From positions 114,877 through 178,876 of the forward strand of contig NZ_QMIE01000008.1 of NCBI RefSeq assembly GCF_007625075.1: a stretch of DNA of 64,000 nt, written 5' to 3'. Each line of letters opens with the position of its first letter. Position 1 is the stretch's first letter. This document shows, in pieces, positions 1-8,567 of the stretch. Origin of the DNA: Oceanidesulfovibrio indonesiensis. Lineage in GTDB: Bacteria > Desulfobacterota > Desulfovibrionia > Desulfovibrionales > Desulfovibrionaceae. The position numbers and the translations under genes were made by a program. The notes under the pieces are model-generated. The model did not search any database and was not told the DNA's origin. It saw nothing but the letters and a program-made list of their open reading frames with translations.

Positions 1-670
1 CGCGTTCGTCGAGGAAGTCGCGGATCTCGCGCACAATGGTGCGCCTTGCACGGAAGATTTCCTTGGCCCGCGGGTTGACTATGAGGTCGACGTAACGCTG
101 GCGGTAGCGTAGTTCCACATCCTTGAGGCCGTGGTATTTTTCGGGCAGCGGCCGCATGGACTTGGTGAGCAGGGTGACGCTGGAAACGTTCAAGGTGAGC
201 TCGCCTGTTTTGGTGCGAAAGAGCGAGCCGACCACGCCGACGATGTCGCCGATGTCGAGCTTCTTGAACTTCTGGTAGGCGTCGGTGCCCAACACGTCGC
301 GCTGCGCCGAGACCTGCATCCGTCCGGTGGCGTCCTGCAAATGGAAGAAAGCGAGCTTGCCGAAGGAGCGCAAAGAGACGATGCGACCGGCAATGGCGAT
401 ATCCTCGCCCGCCTCCTGGAGTTTCTCGTCCGGGGATTCCGCATGCTCACCAAGGATGTCTTCCACCTCGGCGTTCTTGCGGAAATCGTTGGGAAACAGC
501 GCAACGCCGCTGTCAAGCAGCGTACAGGCTTTTTCCACCCGGTTCTTGATGACCTGGTTGAGTTCGTCGCGCGCAGCCAGACTTTGCAGCATGGGCTGGA
601 ACGTCGCGACGTGTGGTGACTTGACCGCGAGTTTGATTTCCTTGGCGGCCTTGGCCTTTTTCTGGCTCAA
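1..670 (-). CDS. lysS: Lysyl-tRNA synthetase, class II (N-terminal part; gene runs off left edge)
   Basis: The reverse strand is open from the window edge up to about 670. It encodes the anticodon-binding OB-fold of a class II lysyl-tRNA synthetase: recognisable stretches are ALFPNDFRKNAEVED, IAIAGRIVSLRSFGKLAFFHLQD, LFRTKTGELTL and the linker RPLPEKYHGLKDVELRYRQRYVDL that leads into the catalytic domain. The enzyme charges tRNA-Lys in the cytoplasm. The catalytic motifs 2 and 3 lie outside the window. Two starts are possible. TTG at 670 has a GGAG eight bases upstream and gives a Lys/Ala-rich extension with coding-like codon use. ATG at 592 (MLQSLAARDELNQ) has no visible ribosome site but fits the usual N-terminus length better. 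I favour 670, weakly. The gene diverges from the tRNA-Asn gene. Confidence 0.93.
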   Translation of the reverse strand, partial: MSQKKAKAAKEIKLAVKSPHVATFQPMLQSLAARDELNQVIKNRVEKACTLLDSGVALFPNDFRKNAEVEDILGEHAESPDEKLQEAGEDIAIAGRIVSLRSFGKLAFFHLQDATGRMQVSAQRDVLGTDAYQKFKKLDIGDIVGVVGSLFRTKTGELTLNVSSVTLLTKSMRPLPEKYHGLKDVELRYRQRYVDLIVNPRAKEIFRARRTIVREIRDFLDER

Positions 671-824
671 AGCGTGGACTCCGTTTGCGAGAATAGATGC
701 ATGCGGCGCCCGAAAAAGCGCGCCTGACGTAAACGCAGACAACTACGGCAAAGAAAATGCCGCGTCAAGAATAGGCCGGCGGAGTGGGTTGTGGAGAGAC
801 GAGAAATTTTTTCTGCCGGAGCGC

Positions 825-853
825 TTGACGACCTCGGGAGACGTCTGTATATA
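825..853 (+). promoter_or_regulatory. Sigma-70-type promoter of the tRNA-Asn gene
   Basis: TTGACG (825-830) is separated by exactly 17 bases from TATATA (848-853). The expected transcription start near 860 lies about 12 bases before the mature tRNA. This is one of the best promoter matches in the window. Confidence 0.8.
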
Positions 854-871
854 CGCACCTCTCAAGCGCGT

Positions 872-947
872 TCCTCGGTAGCTCAATCGGCAGAGCGGGT
901 GGCTGTTAACCACTAGGTTGGGTGTTCGAGTCACCCCCGAGGAGCCA
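872..947 (+). tRNA. tRNA-Asn (anticodon GTT)
   Basis: This is a 76-nt tRNA. The acceptor stem pairs TCCTCGG (872-878) with CCGAGGA (937-943), followed by discriminator G and an encoded CCA (945-947). The anticodon arm is GGTGG-CTGTTAA-CCACT with anticodon GTT at 905-907. The T arm carries the standard GTTCGAG loop. It reads asparagine codons AAC and AAT. It stands alone, with its own promoter upstream and a terminator directly downstream. Confidence 0.97.
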
Positions 948-957
948 GATAATACAG

Positions 958-988
958 GGGCTTAGCCAAATCGGCTAGGCCCTTTTTT
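958..988 (+). terminator. Intrinsic terminator of tRNA-Asn
   Basis: A 10-bp stem, GGGCTTAGCC (958-967) with GGCTAGGCCC (973-982), closes a 5-nt loop with one G-T wobble and is followed by TTTTTT (983-988). It lies 10 bases after the CCA end. Confidence 0.9.
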
Positions 989-1038
989 CGTTGCAGCCTC
1001 TCCTGCGCATTCCCGTCCTGTACTGAAGCGATTTGCTT

Positions 1039-1083
1039 TTGACACTTTTCCAGCATGGCCCTGATGTGTGAGATGACATCTCA
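1039..1083 (+). promoter_or_regulatory. Putative promoter and perfect 15-bp palindromic operator before pcm
   Basis: A consensus TTGACA (1039-1044) is followed after 17 bases by a poor -10 (TGATGT, 1062-1067). Immediately downstream, over the expected start point, lies TGAGATGACATCTCA (1069-1083), a perfect 7-1-7 palindrome. This placement is what a repressor site would look like. The cognate regulator is unknown. The half-site resembles, but does not match, the Fur-type boxes seen at 21.8 and 33.1 kb. Confidence 0.45.
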
Positions 1084-1210
1084 TCTGAGTAATAAATCAC
1101 GCTGACCCGTTCCATCCATCCCCATAGCCGTGCTATTCTTGCTCAGGGCCTTCCTTGAGAAGTTGTCGGAATCAGCTGTTTCGCATTGCTTCAACCACAG
1201 GGCGTGCACC

Positions 1211-1945
1211 ATGAAGCACTTTTCGTATCGGGTCATCATTGTTGTTTTCTCGTGCCTGTGCGCTGCGGCGGACGCACACGGACAGGAGTATGCCGAGCAA
1301 CGCGCCGCGTTAGTGGACGCCATCCGCCAGGATGTCTCCAACACTGTTGAGCATATTCTGGGCACCCCCATGGAAACGCAAGTGACGGAGGCGCTGAAGT
1401 CCGTGCCTCGCCACGAGTTCGTTCCCGATGCCCAACGCAACCTCGCTTACCTGAACCAGCCCTTGCCAATCGGCTACGGCCAGACCATCTCCCAGCCGTA
1501 TGTTGTAGCGCTGATGACTGCGCTGCTCGATCCACAGCCCGGCGACGTGGTCTTCGAGTTGGGCACAGGCTCCGGCTACCAGGCCGCGGTGCTTGCTGAG
1601 CTCGTGGCTGATGTCCATACGGTGGAGATCGTGCCGCCGCTGGCGGAATCGGCCACGGAGCGACTGGCGCGGCTCGGATACGACAACGTGCAGGTGGCGC
1701 AGGGCGACGGGTACTACGGGAAGCCCCAAGCTGCCCCCTTCGACGGCATCGTAGTCACCGCGGCCGCCTCACACATTCCGCCGCCGCTCGTGGAGCAGCT
1801 CAAACCCGGCGGCCGGATGATCATTCCCGTGGGGCCTGCGTATCAGCTCCAGCATCTCATGCTCGTGGAAAAGGACGAATCCGGCGAGGTGCGGACCCGC
1901 AGCGTATTGCCCGTGGCCTTTGTTCCGCTCACAGGAGGGCATTGA
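1211..1945 (+). CDS. pcm: Protein-L-isoaspartate O-methyltransferase, exported form
   Basis: A 244-residue PCMT-family methyltransferase that transfers a methyl group from S-adenosylmethionine to isoaspartyl residues in damaged proteins. Family marks are the N-terminal QPLPIGYGQTISQPYVVALM segment, the SAM-binding motif VFELGTGSGYQAAVLAEL and the motif DGIVVTAAASHIPPPLVEQL followed by LKPGGRMIIPVG. I start at ATG 1211, preceded by an AGGG. The first 23 or so residues then form a signal peptide (MKHFSYRVIIVVFSCLCAAADAHG with an Ala-x-Ala-like end), so the enzyme is probably periplasmic, an uncommon but known variant. The open frame extends upstream to 1130 without good coding signs. The stop overlaps the next start by one base (TGATG), implying translational coupling. 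Confidence 0.9.
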   Translation: MKHFSYRVIIVVFSCLCAAADAHGQEYAEQRAALVDAIRQDVSNTVEHILGTPMETQVTEALKSVPRHEFVPDAQRNLAYLNQPLPIGYGQTISQPYVVALMTALLDPQPGDVVFELGTGSGYQAAVLAELVADVHTVEIVPPLAESATERLARLGYDNVQVAQGDGYYGKPQAAPFDGIVVTAAASHIPPPLVEQLKPGGRMIIPVGPAYQLQHLMLVEKDESGEVRTRSVLPVAFVPLTGGH

Positions 1946-4470
1946 TGCCCCCCTCGCGAAAGCCGGGGCCGCGCGCTCCGTATCTGGACGGGCGCCGACC
2001 GGCGCTCTGGGCCATCGCCCTCATTTCGGCCGCGGCAATCAGCCTGGAGATTTCGTACATCCGCCTGTTCTCGGCGGCGCTGGGGCATGACCTGGCCAGC
2101 ATGGTCATAAGCCTTGCCCTGCTCGGAGTGGGCGCGGCCGGATCGGCCCTGGCCATAGCGGGCGATCGCGCCACGAAACGCGCCAACGCGCTGCTGCCGT
2201 TCGCTGCCGTAGCCTTCGGGCTGACGGGGACACTCTGCGCGGCGTGGGGTCTTGGTTGGGAGATCGTGCCTCAATCCTTTTCCTGGGAGCCGCTCCGGCT
2301 CGTCAAACTCGCGGGGTTGTACATCCTGCTTGCCGTCCCGTTCGTCTTCTCGGGCGGGGCCATTGGCCTCTCCCTGGCGGCATTCCGGCAGTCCGTGGGC
2401 AGGGTCTATCGGGCCGATCTGCTGGGCGCGGGCCTGGGCGGATGCGCCGCGCTGGCCGGTTCCTACTGGCTCGATCCCGGCCACGGCACCATCCTCGCCG
2501 GAGCGTTGGGCTTCGCTGCGGCGTTTGTGTTCAGCATGCGCGGAGGCTGGCGGTGGATGCCTCTGACCTCGCTGGTTCTCACGGGCGCGAGCATCGCTGT
2601 CATCCTCCTGCTGCCCGGCATGCGGCCGCAACCGCAGTTCTCCACGTACCGCGATCTCGGGCAAACCCTGCTCGCGCCGGAATCCGGCGTCGAATGGCAG
2701 TCGTGGGACCCGCTCGGCCTGGTCACGGCCGTTCGCTCACCGCAAATTCCGATCCGCTTTGCGCCTGGCCTCAGCCTCATGTGTCCGCATTCCATACCGG
2801 ATCAGCTCGGCCTGTTCCTGGACGGCGGCGGCTACGGCGCCGTCACCCGTGCGGACGGCGCATCATCGGAGTTCGTGCGTTGCCTGCCCACAGCGGCGCC
2901 GTTTCGTCTGCGGCTGCAGGCAGAGACCCTGGTGTTGAACAACGCCGGCGGGTTGCCCGTGCTGGAAGCCCTGGCCGGCGGGGCCTCGCGGGTGGATGCC
3001 GTGGAACCGCTCATCCGCCTGCGTGAGGCGCTGCACGAGGATTTCGCCGGGTTCGCCGGCAATATCTACGAAAGGCCGGGCGTGCGCCTGTTGCCGGGCA
3101 CGGCTCGCGAGTACGTGGAGCGGTCCGGCGAGACGTATGACGTGATCCGCGTGAACGTCCACGTCCCGGGCGGCACCGGTCTCTCCGTGACAGAGGACTA
3201 TCTGCGAACCAGGGAAGGCCTGGCCGCCGTGCTGCAACGGCTGAACCCGGGCGGGATCCTTGCGTTTTCGCGGCCCATGGAAGCGCTGCCCTCGGCGAGT
3301 ATCCGCCTTATCCCGCTCGTGGCCGATGCTCTGGAGTCGCACGGCCTGCCGGAGAACGCCTCGGCCGGGGATTGCATGGCCATGTTCCGCGGACCGTTCA
3401 CCATGACGCTGCTGGCGAGCACAGCGCCGTTCAGCGCGGACGATCTGACCATCCTGCGCGGGTTCATCGATCAGCTCGGGCTGGATATCGTGTGGCTGCC
3501 GGACATGCGGCCCGAAGAGGCGAACCGGCGCAACGTGCTGGACCAGGGGCAGTACGCCGAGGCCGCCCGGGCGCTGCTGGGGCCGGATCGGGATGGGTTC
3601 ATTGCCGGCTACCCCTACGACATCAGCGTGCCGCGGGACGAGCGGCCGTATTTCCCGGCCCTGTTCCGCTGGGAGAGCGCCAGGAACCTCTACGGCGAGC
3701 GCCTGCGCGGCGGCATGGGGCTCATCCAGTGGAGCTATCTGCTCATCCCGGCCACCCTGGTGCAGGCAGCCTTCGCCGGCATCCTGTTCATCCTTGCGCC
3801 TCTTGTGGCGGCGCGAGCATCCGGCCGCATGGAGGAAACACGGCTGGGTGCGGGCCGCGCCGCGCGGTTCACTTTCTATTTCGTGGCGCTCGGGCTCGGG
3901 TTCATGATGCTCGAGATCATCGCCATCAAACGGCTTACGTTGTTCATGGGCGGGCCGATCCAGGCCACGGCCGCCGTGCTCGGGCCGTTCCTCGTGTTTT
4001 CGGGCATCGGTGCGGGGTGGGCGCAGCGCTGGGTGGAGGCCTCGCCGCAACGTGTCCGGCGGGTGCTGGGGCTGGCGATTCTTGCCGCGGCCGTGTCGGC
4101 TTTGTTTCTGTTCGGCATGGCGGACCGCATGCCCGCATGGATGAACATGCCGGTTGCGGGCAAGGCCGCACTGGTGGCGGTATCTGTCGCGCCGCTCGCG
4201 CTGTTTCTGGGATTCCCGTTTCCGCTCGGGCTGGCGCTCGTGTCGCGCAAAGCGCCGCGCTGGGCGGCCTGGGCCTTCGGGGTCAACGGCTGCGCGTCCG
4301 TGGCCGGTCCCATCGCAGCCCAGCTCATCGCCATAGAGGCCGGCTTCGGCACGGCCGCGCTCCTGGGCATGGGGCTCTACCCCCTGGCCTGGTGCTGCCT
4401 GCTGGGCGAACGCGAAGACAGGAGCCGGCGCCGCCGGAAACGCCGGCCACCCGAACGCCGTGCGGAGTGA
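1945..4470 (+). CDS. Large membrane protein with spermidine-synthase-like SAM-binding core
   Basis: An 841-residue protein with an N-terminal bundle of hydrophobic helices (about residues 15-220), a soluble Rossmann-like domain (about 280-570) related to the spermine/spermidine synthase family, and a second helical bundle (about 590-825) followed by an Arg-rich tail. The SAM-fold part shows LVLNNAGGLPVLEALAGGASRVDAVE and YDVIRVNVHVPGGTGLSVTEDYL. In true aminopropyltransferases the latter carries catalytic aspartates (DSSDP-like); here the stretch reads NVHVP, so polyamine synthesis is unlikely (inference). The start is the ATG at 1945, overlapping the pcm stop by one base, with an AGGAGGGC ribosome site inside pcm. 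Such fused membrane proteins are common but poorly characterised. Coupling to pcm suggests a shared envelope role. Confidence 0.8.
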   Translation: MPPSRKPGPRAPYLDGRRPALWAIALISAAAISLEISYIRLFSAALGHDLASMVISLALLGVGAAGSALAIAGDRATKRANALLPFAAVAFGLTGTLCAAWGLGWEIVPQSFSWEPLRLVKLAGLYILLAVPFVFSGGAIGLSLAAFRQSVGRVYRADLLGAGLGGCAALAGSYWLDPGHGTILAGALGFAAAFVFSMRGGWRWMPLTSLVLTGASIAVILLLPGMRPQPQFSTYRDLGQTLLAPESGVEWQSWDPLGLVTAVRSPQIPIRFAPGLSLMCPHSIPDQLGLFLDGGGYGAVTRADGASSEFVRCLPTAAPFRLRLQAETLVLNNAGGLPVLEALAGGASRVDAVEPLIRLREALHEDFAGFAGNIYERPGVRLLPGTAREYVERSGETYDVIRVNVHVPGGTGLSVTEDYLRTREGLAAVLQRLNPGGILAFSRPMEALPSASIRLIPLVADALESHGLPENASAGDCMAMFRGPFTMTLLASTAPFSADDLTILRGFIDQLGLDIVWLPDMRPEEANRRNVLDQGQYAEAARALLGPDRDGFIAGYPYDISVPRDERPYFPALFRWESARNLYGERLRGGMGLIQWSYLLIPATLVQAAFAGILFILAPLVAARASGRMEETRLGAGRAARFTFYFVALGLGFMMLEIIAIKRLTLFMGGPIQATAAVLGPFLVFSGIGAGWAQRWVEASPQRVRRVLGLAILAAAVSALFLFGMADRMPAWMNMPVAGKAALVAVSVAPLALFLGFPFPLGLALVSRKAPRWAAWAFGVNGCASVAGPIAAQLIAIEAGFGTAALLGMGLYPLAWCCLLGEREDRSRRRRKRRPPERRAE

Positions 4471-4482
4471 TCCTGATTGAAG

Positions 4483-4513
4483 CGCCCCCCAGAGCGCTGA
4501 GCCATGGGGGGCG
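4483..4513. other. GC-rich hairpin after the membrane protein gene
   Basis: CGCCCCCC (4483-4490) and GGGGGGCG (4506-4513) can pair in an 8-bp stem around a 15-nt loop. There is no T tract on either side, so it is a weak terminator candidate for the pcm pair. Nothing else is seen between 4514 and the rhodanese gene. Confidence 0.35.
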
Positions 4514-4696
4514 GAGAAAGAGCCTTGCACACAATCTCGCCATGGTTCGCGTGGCGAGCCCGGCGCCTGGGTAGGTCGGTCTGCCTCGGCGCTGGCCCTG
4601 GCGTACCTGCTTAGAAATACACGGTTCAGGAGTTGGCGCCGACGCGCAAGCAGGGCGATGATGCCTCAGGGCTCTGGATCGAATCCGGGCGGGGGG

Positions 4697-5131
4697 CTAG
4701 TCGGACTCGATGTACTCCTCAAAGGGCCAGCCCTCCTGGCCTTTCTCCAGGATGAAGAGGCGGCTTTCGTCCACGCCCCTGGATGTGAGGTGGGTGTAGC
4801 AGCGCTCAGCGCCGCCACCGCCGCGGGGGCAGACGATGACCACAGGCGCGTCGTCGGCCTGGATTGTATCGATCACGGCGTCGACCCTGGCCTTCTCCTC
4901 CGCGGACTTGAGCGGGTAGGCGTATGTGGGCACGGCGCCCGGCAAATGGTGTTTCTCGAACTCGCCCTCCACCTGGATATCCACCAGGTGCATGGGTTCC
5001 TCGGCGTCGATCATCCGCTTCACTTCTTCAGGGCTCTTGTATTGGTATTCGTCGGCCATTGCCGCGCCGGGGATGGCCGTGGCCAGGATCAGCGCGCAGG
5101 CCAGAATGGCAAAAAAGGAACGGGGTTGCAT
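4697..5131 (-). CDS. Exported single-domain rhodanese-like protein
   Basis: A 144-residue protein with a signal peptide (MQPRSFFAILACALILATAIPGAAMA) and one rhodanese domain (about 33-140). The predicted active-site loop starts at Cys101 in CPRGGGGAERCY; the HLPGAV stretch near residue 62 is also typical of the fold. The loop is longer and more glycine-rich than the usual CxxGxR, so the substrate is uncertain: sulfur transfer or a redox role in the periplasm is plausible. It is monocistronic and reads away from the AT-rich island at 5.2-7.2 kb. Confidence 0.82.
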   Translation of the reverse strand: MQPRSFFAILACALILATAIPGAAMADEYQYKSPEEVKRMIDAEEPMHLVDIQVEGEFEKHHLPGAVPTYAYPLKSAEEKARVDAVIDTIQADDAPVVIVCPRGGGGAERCYTHLTSRGVDESRLFILEKGQEGWPFEEYIESD

Positions 5132-5331
5132 GCAGACTCCTTTGGTCAGGGGGATGGTTCAACGTAGCGAACCTAACCATGGGAGTGGAGAATGAGAAAT
5201 TGAAAGATTCGATGGTTTTCTATGGGGTGGATAGTGAAATTAAATAACAACAGAAAAAAGGTTGAATTAAAATAAGTATACATGTAGTTCATAAGTTCTA
5301 AAATAAATAGATGGAACGCGAAGGAGATGAG

Positions 5332-7153
5332 ATGATCCCCCCGAGTCTATCAAAATGGGATAATGATAAAAACTTAAATGGTTTGTTGTTCTTTGCGCAA
5401 CGCATGTGCGAGTTGCTTTATGACCAAACTTTGGATTCTTATAAGGTCCCTGCTTTAAATACACATACTAGCATTCTTGAGGTGAGAGCTTTAATTGAAA
5501 GGTTTGCATCTGGACATATTCCGCAAAGAACGTATTTTTTCGCTTTGGCTGAGGCCAAAAAGAAGATTAGCGATGAAGCTATTTTTTCGCTAAAGGAAAA
5601 AGAAAGGCTTCTTAGGTATGTTAAAAGTATAGAAATTAAAGAAGATAAGTCAAAGATAAGGAAGGATGCTGCTGTTTTGGCGGCCGAGGTTTATGCTAAT
5701 TATTGGACCAAGCTCAAACAAAAGGTAGTTGAAGTTGTTAGCGTGCCTAATAAAAAAAAGGAAATAGAAGCACTTTGCACCAACTTAGCAGTAGAAATAC
5801 AGAACAGGGGCTACCATAAAGGATATATGTTTCATAAGACAGCCAAGTTTTTTTTTCAGTAGTAATGTTGAACCTAAGAAAATTTCCGCCCCTAATGTTG
5901 TAGAAGAGTACCTTGCGATATTTGATGGAAAGCCTAGGGCTTATGAGGTCGTTTTTCGAGGCAGATCCATACCTGTTAGACTGAGGAGTCTGGCGAAAAC
6001 ATTTGGAATAAATATTAAAACAAAAATGCCAAATTCTTATTTGAGGGCACGTAAGTTTACAGATTTTCTTGACGAAACAGAGGGCGAGAAGCAAAAACTT
6101 TTTTTTATTCACAAAGTAGATAAAGTTTTAGACCCTCATCAAGCAAGGGAGGATGCTTATAAACAAATACAGTTTTTTTTCGATGTATGCCGGTTTCATA
6201 ATCATGACATTGAATTTGAGGTCTTTGCCCACGCGTATTGCTATCATGATGAAAAAAAAGAAGGTTACTTGATAAAGCCACCCCGTGCACCAATGCAGTG
6301 TGGCTTAATTAGTCTCAAAACCGAAGAAGAAGATAGAATTGAAACCAATCTCAAAATTTTAGCGGGGTTATATTTTTCTTTAAATGATCGCATCCGGTTT
6401 ATTAAAATGATGGATTATCACCATGCAGCAATGCAAACATCTAGCTATGAAAATCAATTGGTTTCACTTTGGGTGGCCATGGAAAGTTTCTTGCCGGATC
6501 CTCCAAGGCGCGCAAAGCGTATAGATCATTTTTGCCAACAGCTTTTGCCAGTATTAACATTGAGCTATAATGAGAAAATTATTTACAATCTTGCCAACGA
6601 TTTGTTCGCAGCTGGAGAATGTGTGCAGGCACATATAGAGCATGCACCCGTTGATGGTGACAAGTATAGTAAGGTGCTAAAAATAATAACAACAAAAGAA
6701 ATGAAAGAGTGGAGGAAGGAGTTGTATTCGTTGATAGGTCGTCATCCGCTGCTCATAAATAGATGTTTTACAATTATGGAGGCATATTCAAGTGCTACAA
6801 AGATTCATGAAACGGTTGTTTCTCATAGGAACAAAGTTGAACTGCGAATATATTCAGCACGCAATATGATAGTGCATAATGCGCGGCATTTGCCTTACAT
6901 TAAGACGCTAGTCGAAAACATGCATGGGTATATAGACACGCTGGTTCTTGCTATGGGTATGGTTGGCAATTACTGCAATAATAATATTACAATCCAAAGC
7001 GCTTTAGAAATATTAAGAGTGCGCGAAGAAGAATATCTTGGTATGCTTAAGGATGCTGGGAAGAGCAGGACAAGTTTAGAGAATTGCAATGAATATATAC
7101 TATACTCTGAAAATCCGTTGTTGTCTATGGCGTCAAGGGTTGAAGTGATTTAG
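5332..7153 (+). pseudogene. HEPN-domain protein, split by a frameshift in a T9 run; possible defence gene
   Basis: Two open frames form one protein. The first runs from ATG 5332 (AAGGAG five bases upstream; an earlier ATG at 5311 is less likely) and stops at 5862. The second is open from at least 5849 to 7153. Removing one T from the nine-T run at 5848-5856 joins them into about 606 residues with no other stop. The C-terminal part has LVSLWVAMESFLP, as in ApeA-like HEPN families, and RNMIVH (6860-6877), matching the RNxxxH catalytic motif of HEPN ribonucleases. These are established marks of RNA-cleaving toxin and antiphage proteins; the defence role here is inferred. The region is strikingly AT-rich compared with its neighbours, which suggests recent transfer. 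The frame may be restored by slippage, be phase-variable, be truly broken, or be a sequencing error. Confidence 0.7.
5848..5856 (+). repeat. Homopolymer T9 at the HEPN frameshift
   Basis: Nine consecutive T lie between AAG and CAG. Read in the upstream frame they lead to a stop (CAG TAG); a product with one T fewer continues as KFFFSSNVEPKK into the downstream frame. Runs of this length are known sites of polymerase slippage and of length variation. Confidence 0.9.
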
Positions 7154-7239
7154 CTGTGCTGTTTCGTATAGATTGAAATTGATTTTCCAGATTGTACAGA
7201 AACATTGATACCATTGCAGGAGAGAACGCCCCGCCCCCC

Positions 7240-8124
7240 TCACACCCTGAGTGAAAACCCCGTGCTCGGTCGCCCTTCGACCGGTCCGGTGAACAGTTCC
7301 GACAGGAGCTGGCCCGAGCCGGGCGGCAGCGGCGTGACCGAGAGCACGTCCACGCGGTCGAGCTCCTTGACGCCGGCGAGGCGGCCGGCCGCAGCCCGCT
7401 CCACGAGTCGGGGCAGGATGCGCTTGAGCGGTTCCGCATGCTCGGACCGTTCCAGGAAGACCCGCGCCCCGGCCACAGGTTTGTGGAACAGGAGGCGCAC
7501 CTGGCAGTGGCCCCAGCGGGGCAGGGTGAAGGCCCAGGCGAGTTCGCTGCCGTGGACGTTTGCGAGCAGTTCATGGTCCCACGCGGCGGGCATGAGCTCG
7601 GGACGGTAGCTGAGCATGAGGTCGCGGCCCGGGACGAGCTCGGCGTTGATGGTCTCGGCCATGGCCTGCGTTCGCAGCCACGCGGCGAGCAGGGCGGGGT
7701 GGGCGAACAGATGATTGCGGAAACATTTCCGCGGCTTGGACATGTCGGCGATGCCCTCGGGCAGGGGGAACTCGCGCAGGATGTGCTCGAATTCGGCGCG
7801 GGCGGTCCAGAATCCGGAGATGGACTCGGCGAGCATGCCTTGGCCGCCGCCGGACGTGGGCAGCTCCTGGAGCACGATGTCCGGGTCGAGGGATTTGACG
7901 AGAAAGGCGAGTCTGGCGCCGAGCTCCGGGCCGGAATCGAGCGCCGCCAGGAGTTTGACCCCGGAGACCTCCACCCAGGCCAGGCCGGGGGATTCCCAAC
8001 CGACCATCACCCCGCGGACTCGGTCGCCCACGCGGTGCTTACGCCGGAATGCCCGGCGACGTTCGTCGCTGCCGCCTGGGCCGCCGTGGCCGGATGCGCC
8101 GCTGCCGGAACCGCGGATGCGCAT
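7240..8124 (-). CDS. Conserved unknown at the end of the flagellar cluster, possibly FliK-like
   Basis: A 294-residue soluble protein with no signal peptide. The N-terminus is basic and Gly-rich, followed by a beta-rich block (RVGDRVRGVMVGWESPGLAW to about residue 95). The C-terminal half contains ELAWAFTLPRWGHCQVRLLFHKP and a helical segment, an arrangement that recalls the C-terminal domain of hook-length-control proteins (LP.lG.v.v.l pattern). That similarity is only an impression. It follows the 138-residue coiled-coil protein by four bases, so it is very likely cotranscribed with the flagellar genes. Confidence 0.6.
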   Translation of the reverse strand: MRIRGSGSGASGHGGPGGSDERRRAFRRKHRVGDRVRGVMVGWESPGLAWVEVSGVKLLAALDSGPELGARLAFLVKSLDPDIVLQELPTSGGGQGMLAESISGFWTARAEFEHILREFPLPEGIADMSKPRKCFRNHLFAHPALLAAWLRTQAMAETINAELVPGRDLMLSYRPELMPAAWDHELLANVHGSELAWAFTLPRWGHCQVRLLFHKPVAGARVFLERSEHAEPLKRILPRLVERAAAGRLAGVKELDRVDVLSVTPLPPGSGQLLSELFTGPVEGRPSTGFSLRV

Positions 8125-8128
8125 GGCG

Positions 8129-8545
8129 CTACCTCGATCCCGTCTCCATGAGCATGAGTTCGACCTCGTCCACGGAAAGGTTCATGGACCTGGCTATGTC
8201 GCGCGGCTTCATGCCCCGGCGGTAGGCGTTGAGCACGGCCTGGCGTTTGGTGCGCGGAGAGTGTGAGATGGACTCGGCCTGCTTGATGAGTTCGCGAAGC
8301 TCATCGGATTTGCGTTCGATGTCCTCGGCCAGGTTGATGAGTTCGTCCTGTCGCTGGCGGAACGTGTCCACGAGCTGTTCTTCGAGCCTGGCGTTGAAGT
8401 CGAGCTTGTTCAAGAGGTTCTGCTGCTTGTCCTGGAGGGCGTTGAGCACGGACTCGGACCGCTTGAGCCGCTGGAAAAAGACGATGACGAGGGCGAGCAG
8501 GACGACCTCGAGACAGGAGAGGAGAATGAAGGCCCACTGGAGCAT
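8129..8545 (-). CDS. Membrane-anchored coiled-coil protein with C-terminal HTH-like segment (DUF2802/SwrB-like)
   Basis: A 138-residue protein: one transmembrane helix (about 4-25, WAFILLSCLEVVLLALVIVFF), a long charged coiled coil (about 27-95) and a compact C-terminal segment, RQAVLNAYRRGMKPRDIARSMNLSVDEVELML, that looks like a helix-turn-helix. This order is seen in small proteins encoded beside flagellar genes (DUF2802; SwrB of Bacillus has a similar plan). The role is probably assembly or regulation of the export apparatus (inference). Confidence 0.65.
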   Translation of the reverse strand: MLQWAFILLSCLEVVLLALVIVFFQRLKRSESVLNALQDKQQNLLNKLDFNARLEEQLVDTFRQRQDELINLAEDIERKSDELRELIKQAESISHSPRTKRQAVLNAYRRGMKPRDIARSMNLSVDEVELMLMETGSR

Positions 8546-8567
8546 AACGTGATCGAAGACGTCCCTG

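Noticed and set aside
2863..4530. 555-codon open frame on the minus strand opposite the membrane protein gene
   Set aside because: Its product is Arg/His/Gln/Pro-rich without any domain, as expected for the reverse of a GC-rich gene; the plus-strand protein has clear structure.
4640..4700. tRNA-like 3' fragment (GGATCGAATCC) before the rhodanese gene
   Set aside because: The T-arm-like string has no acceptor or anticodon stem around it.
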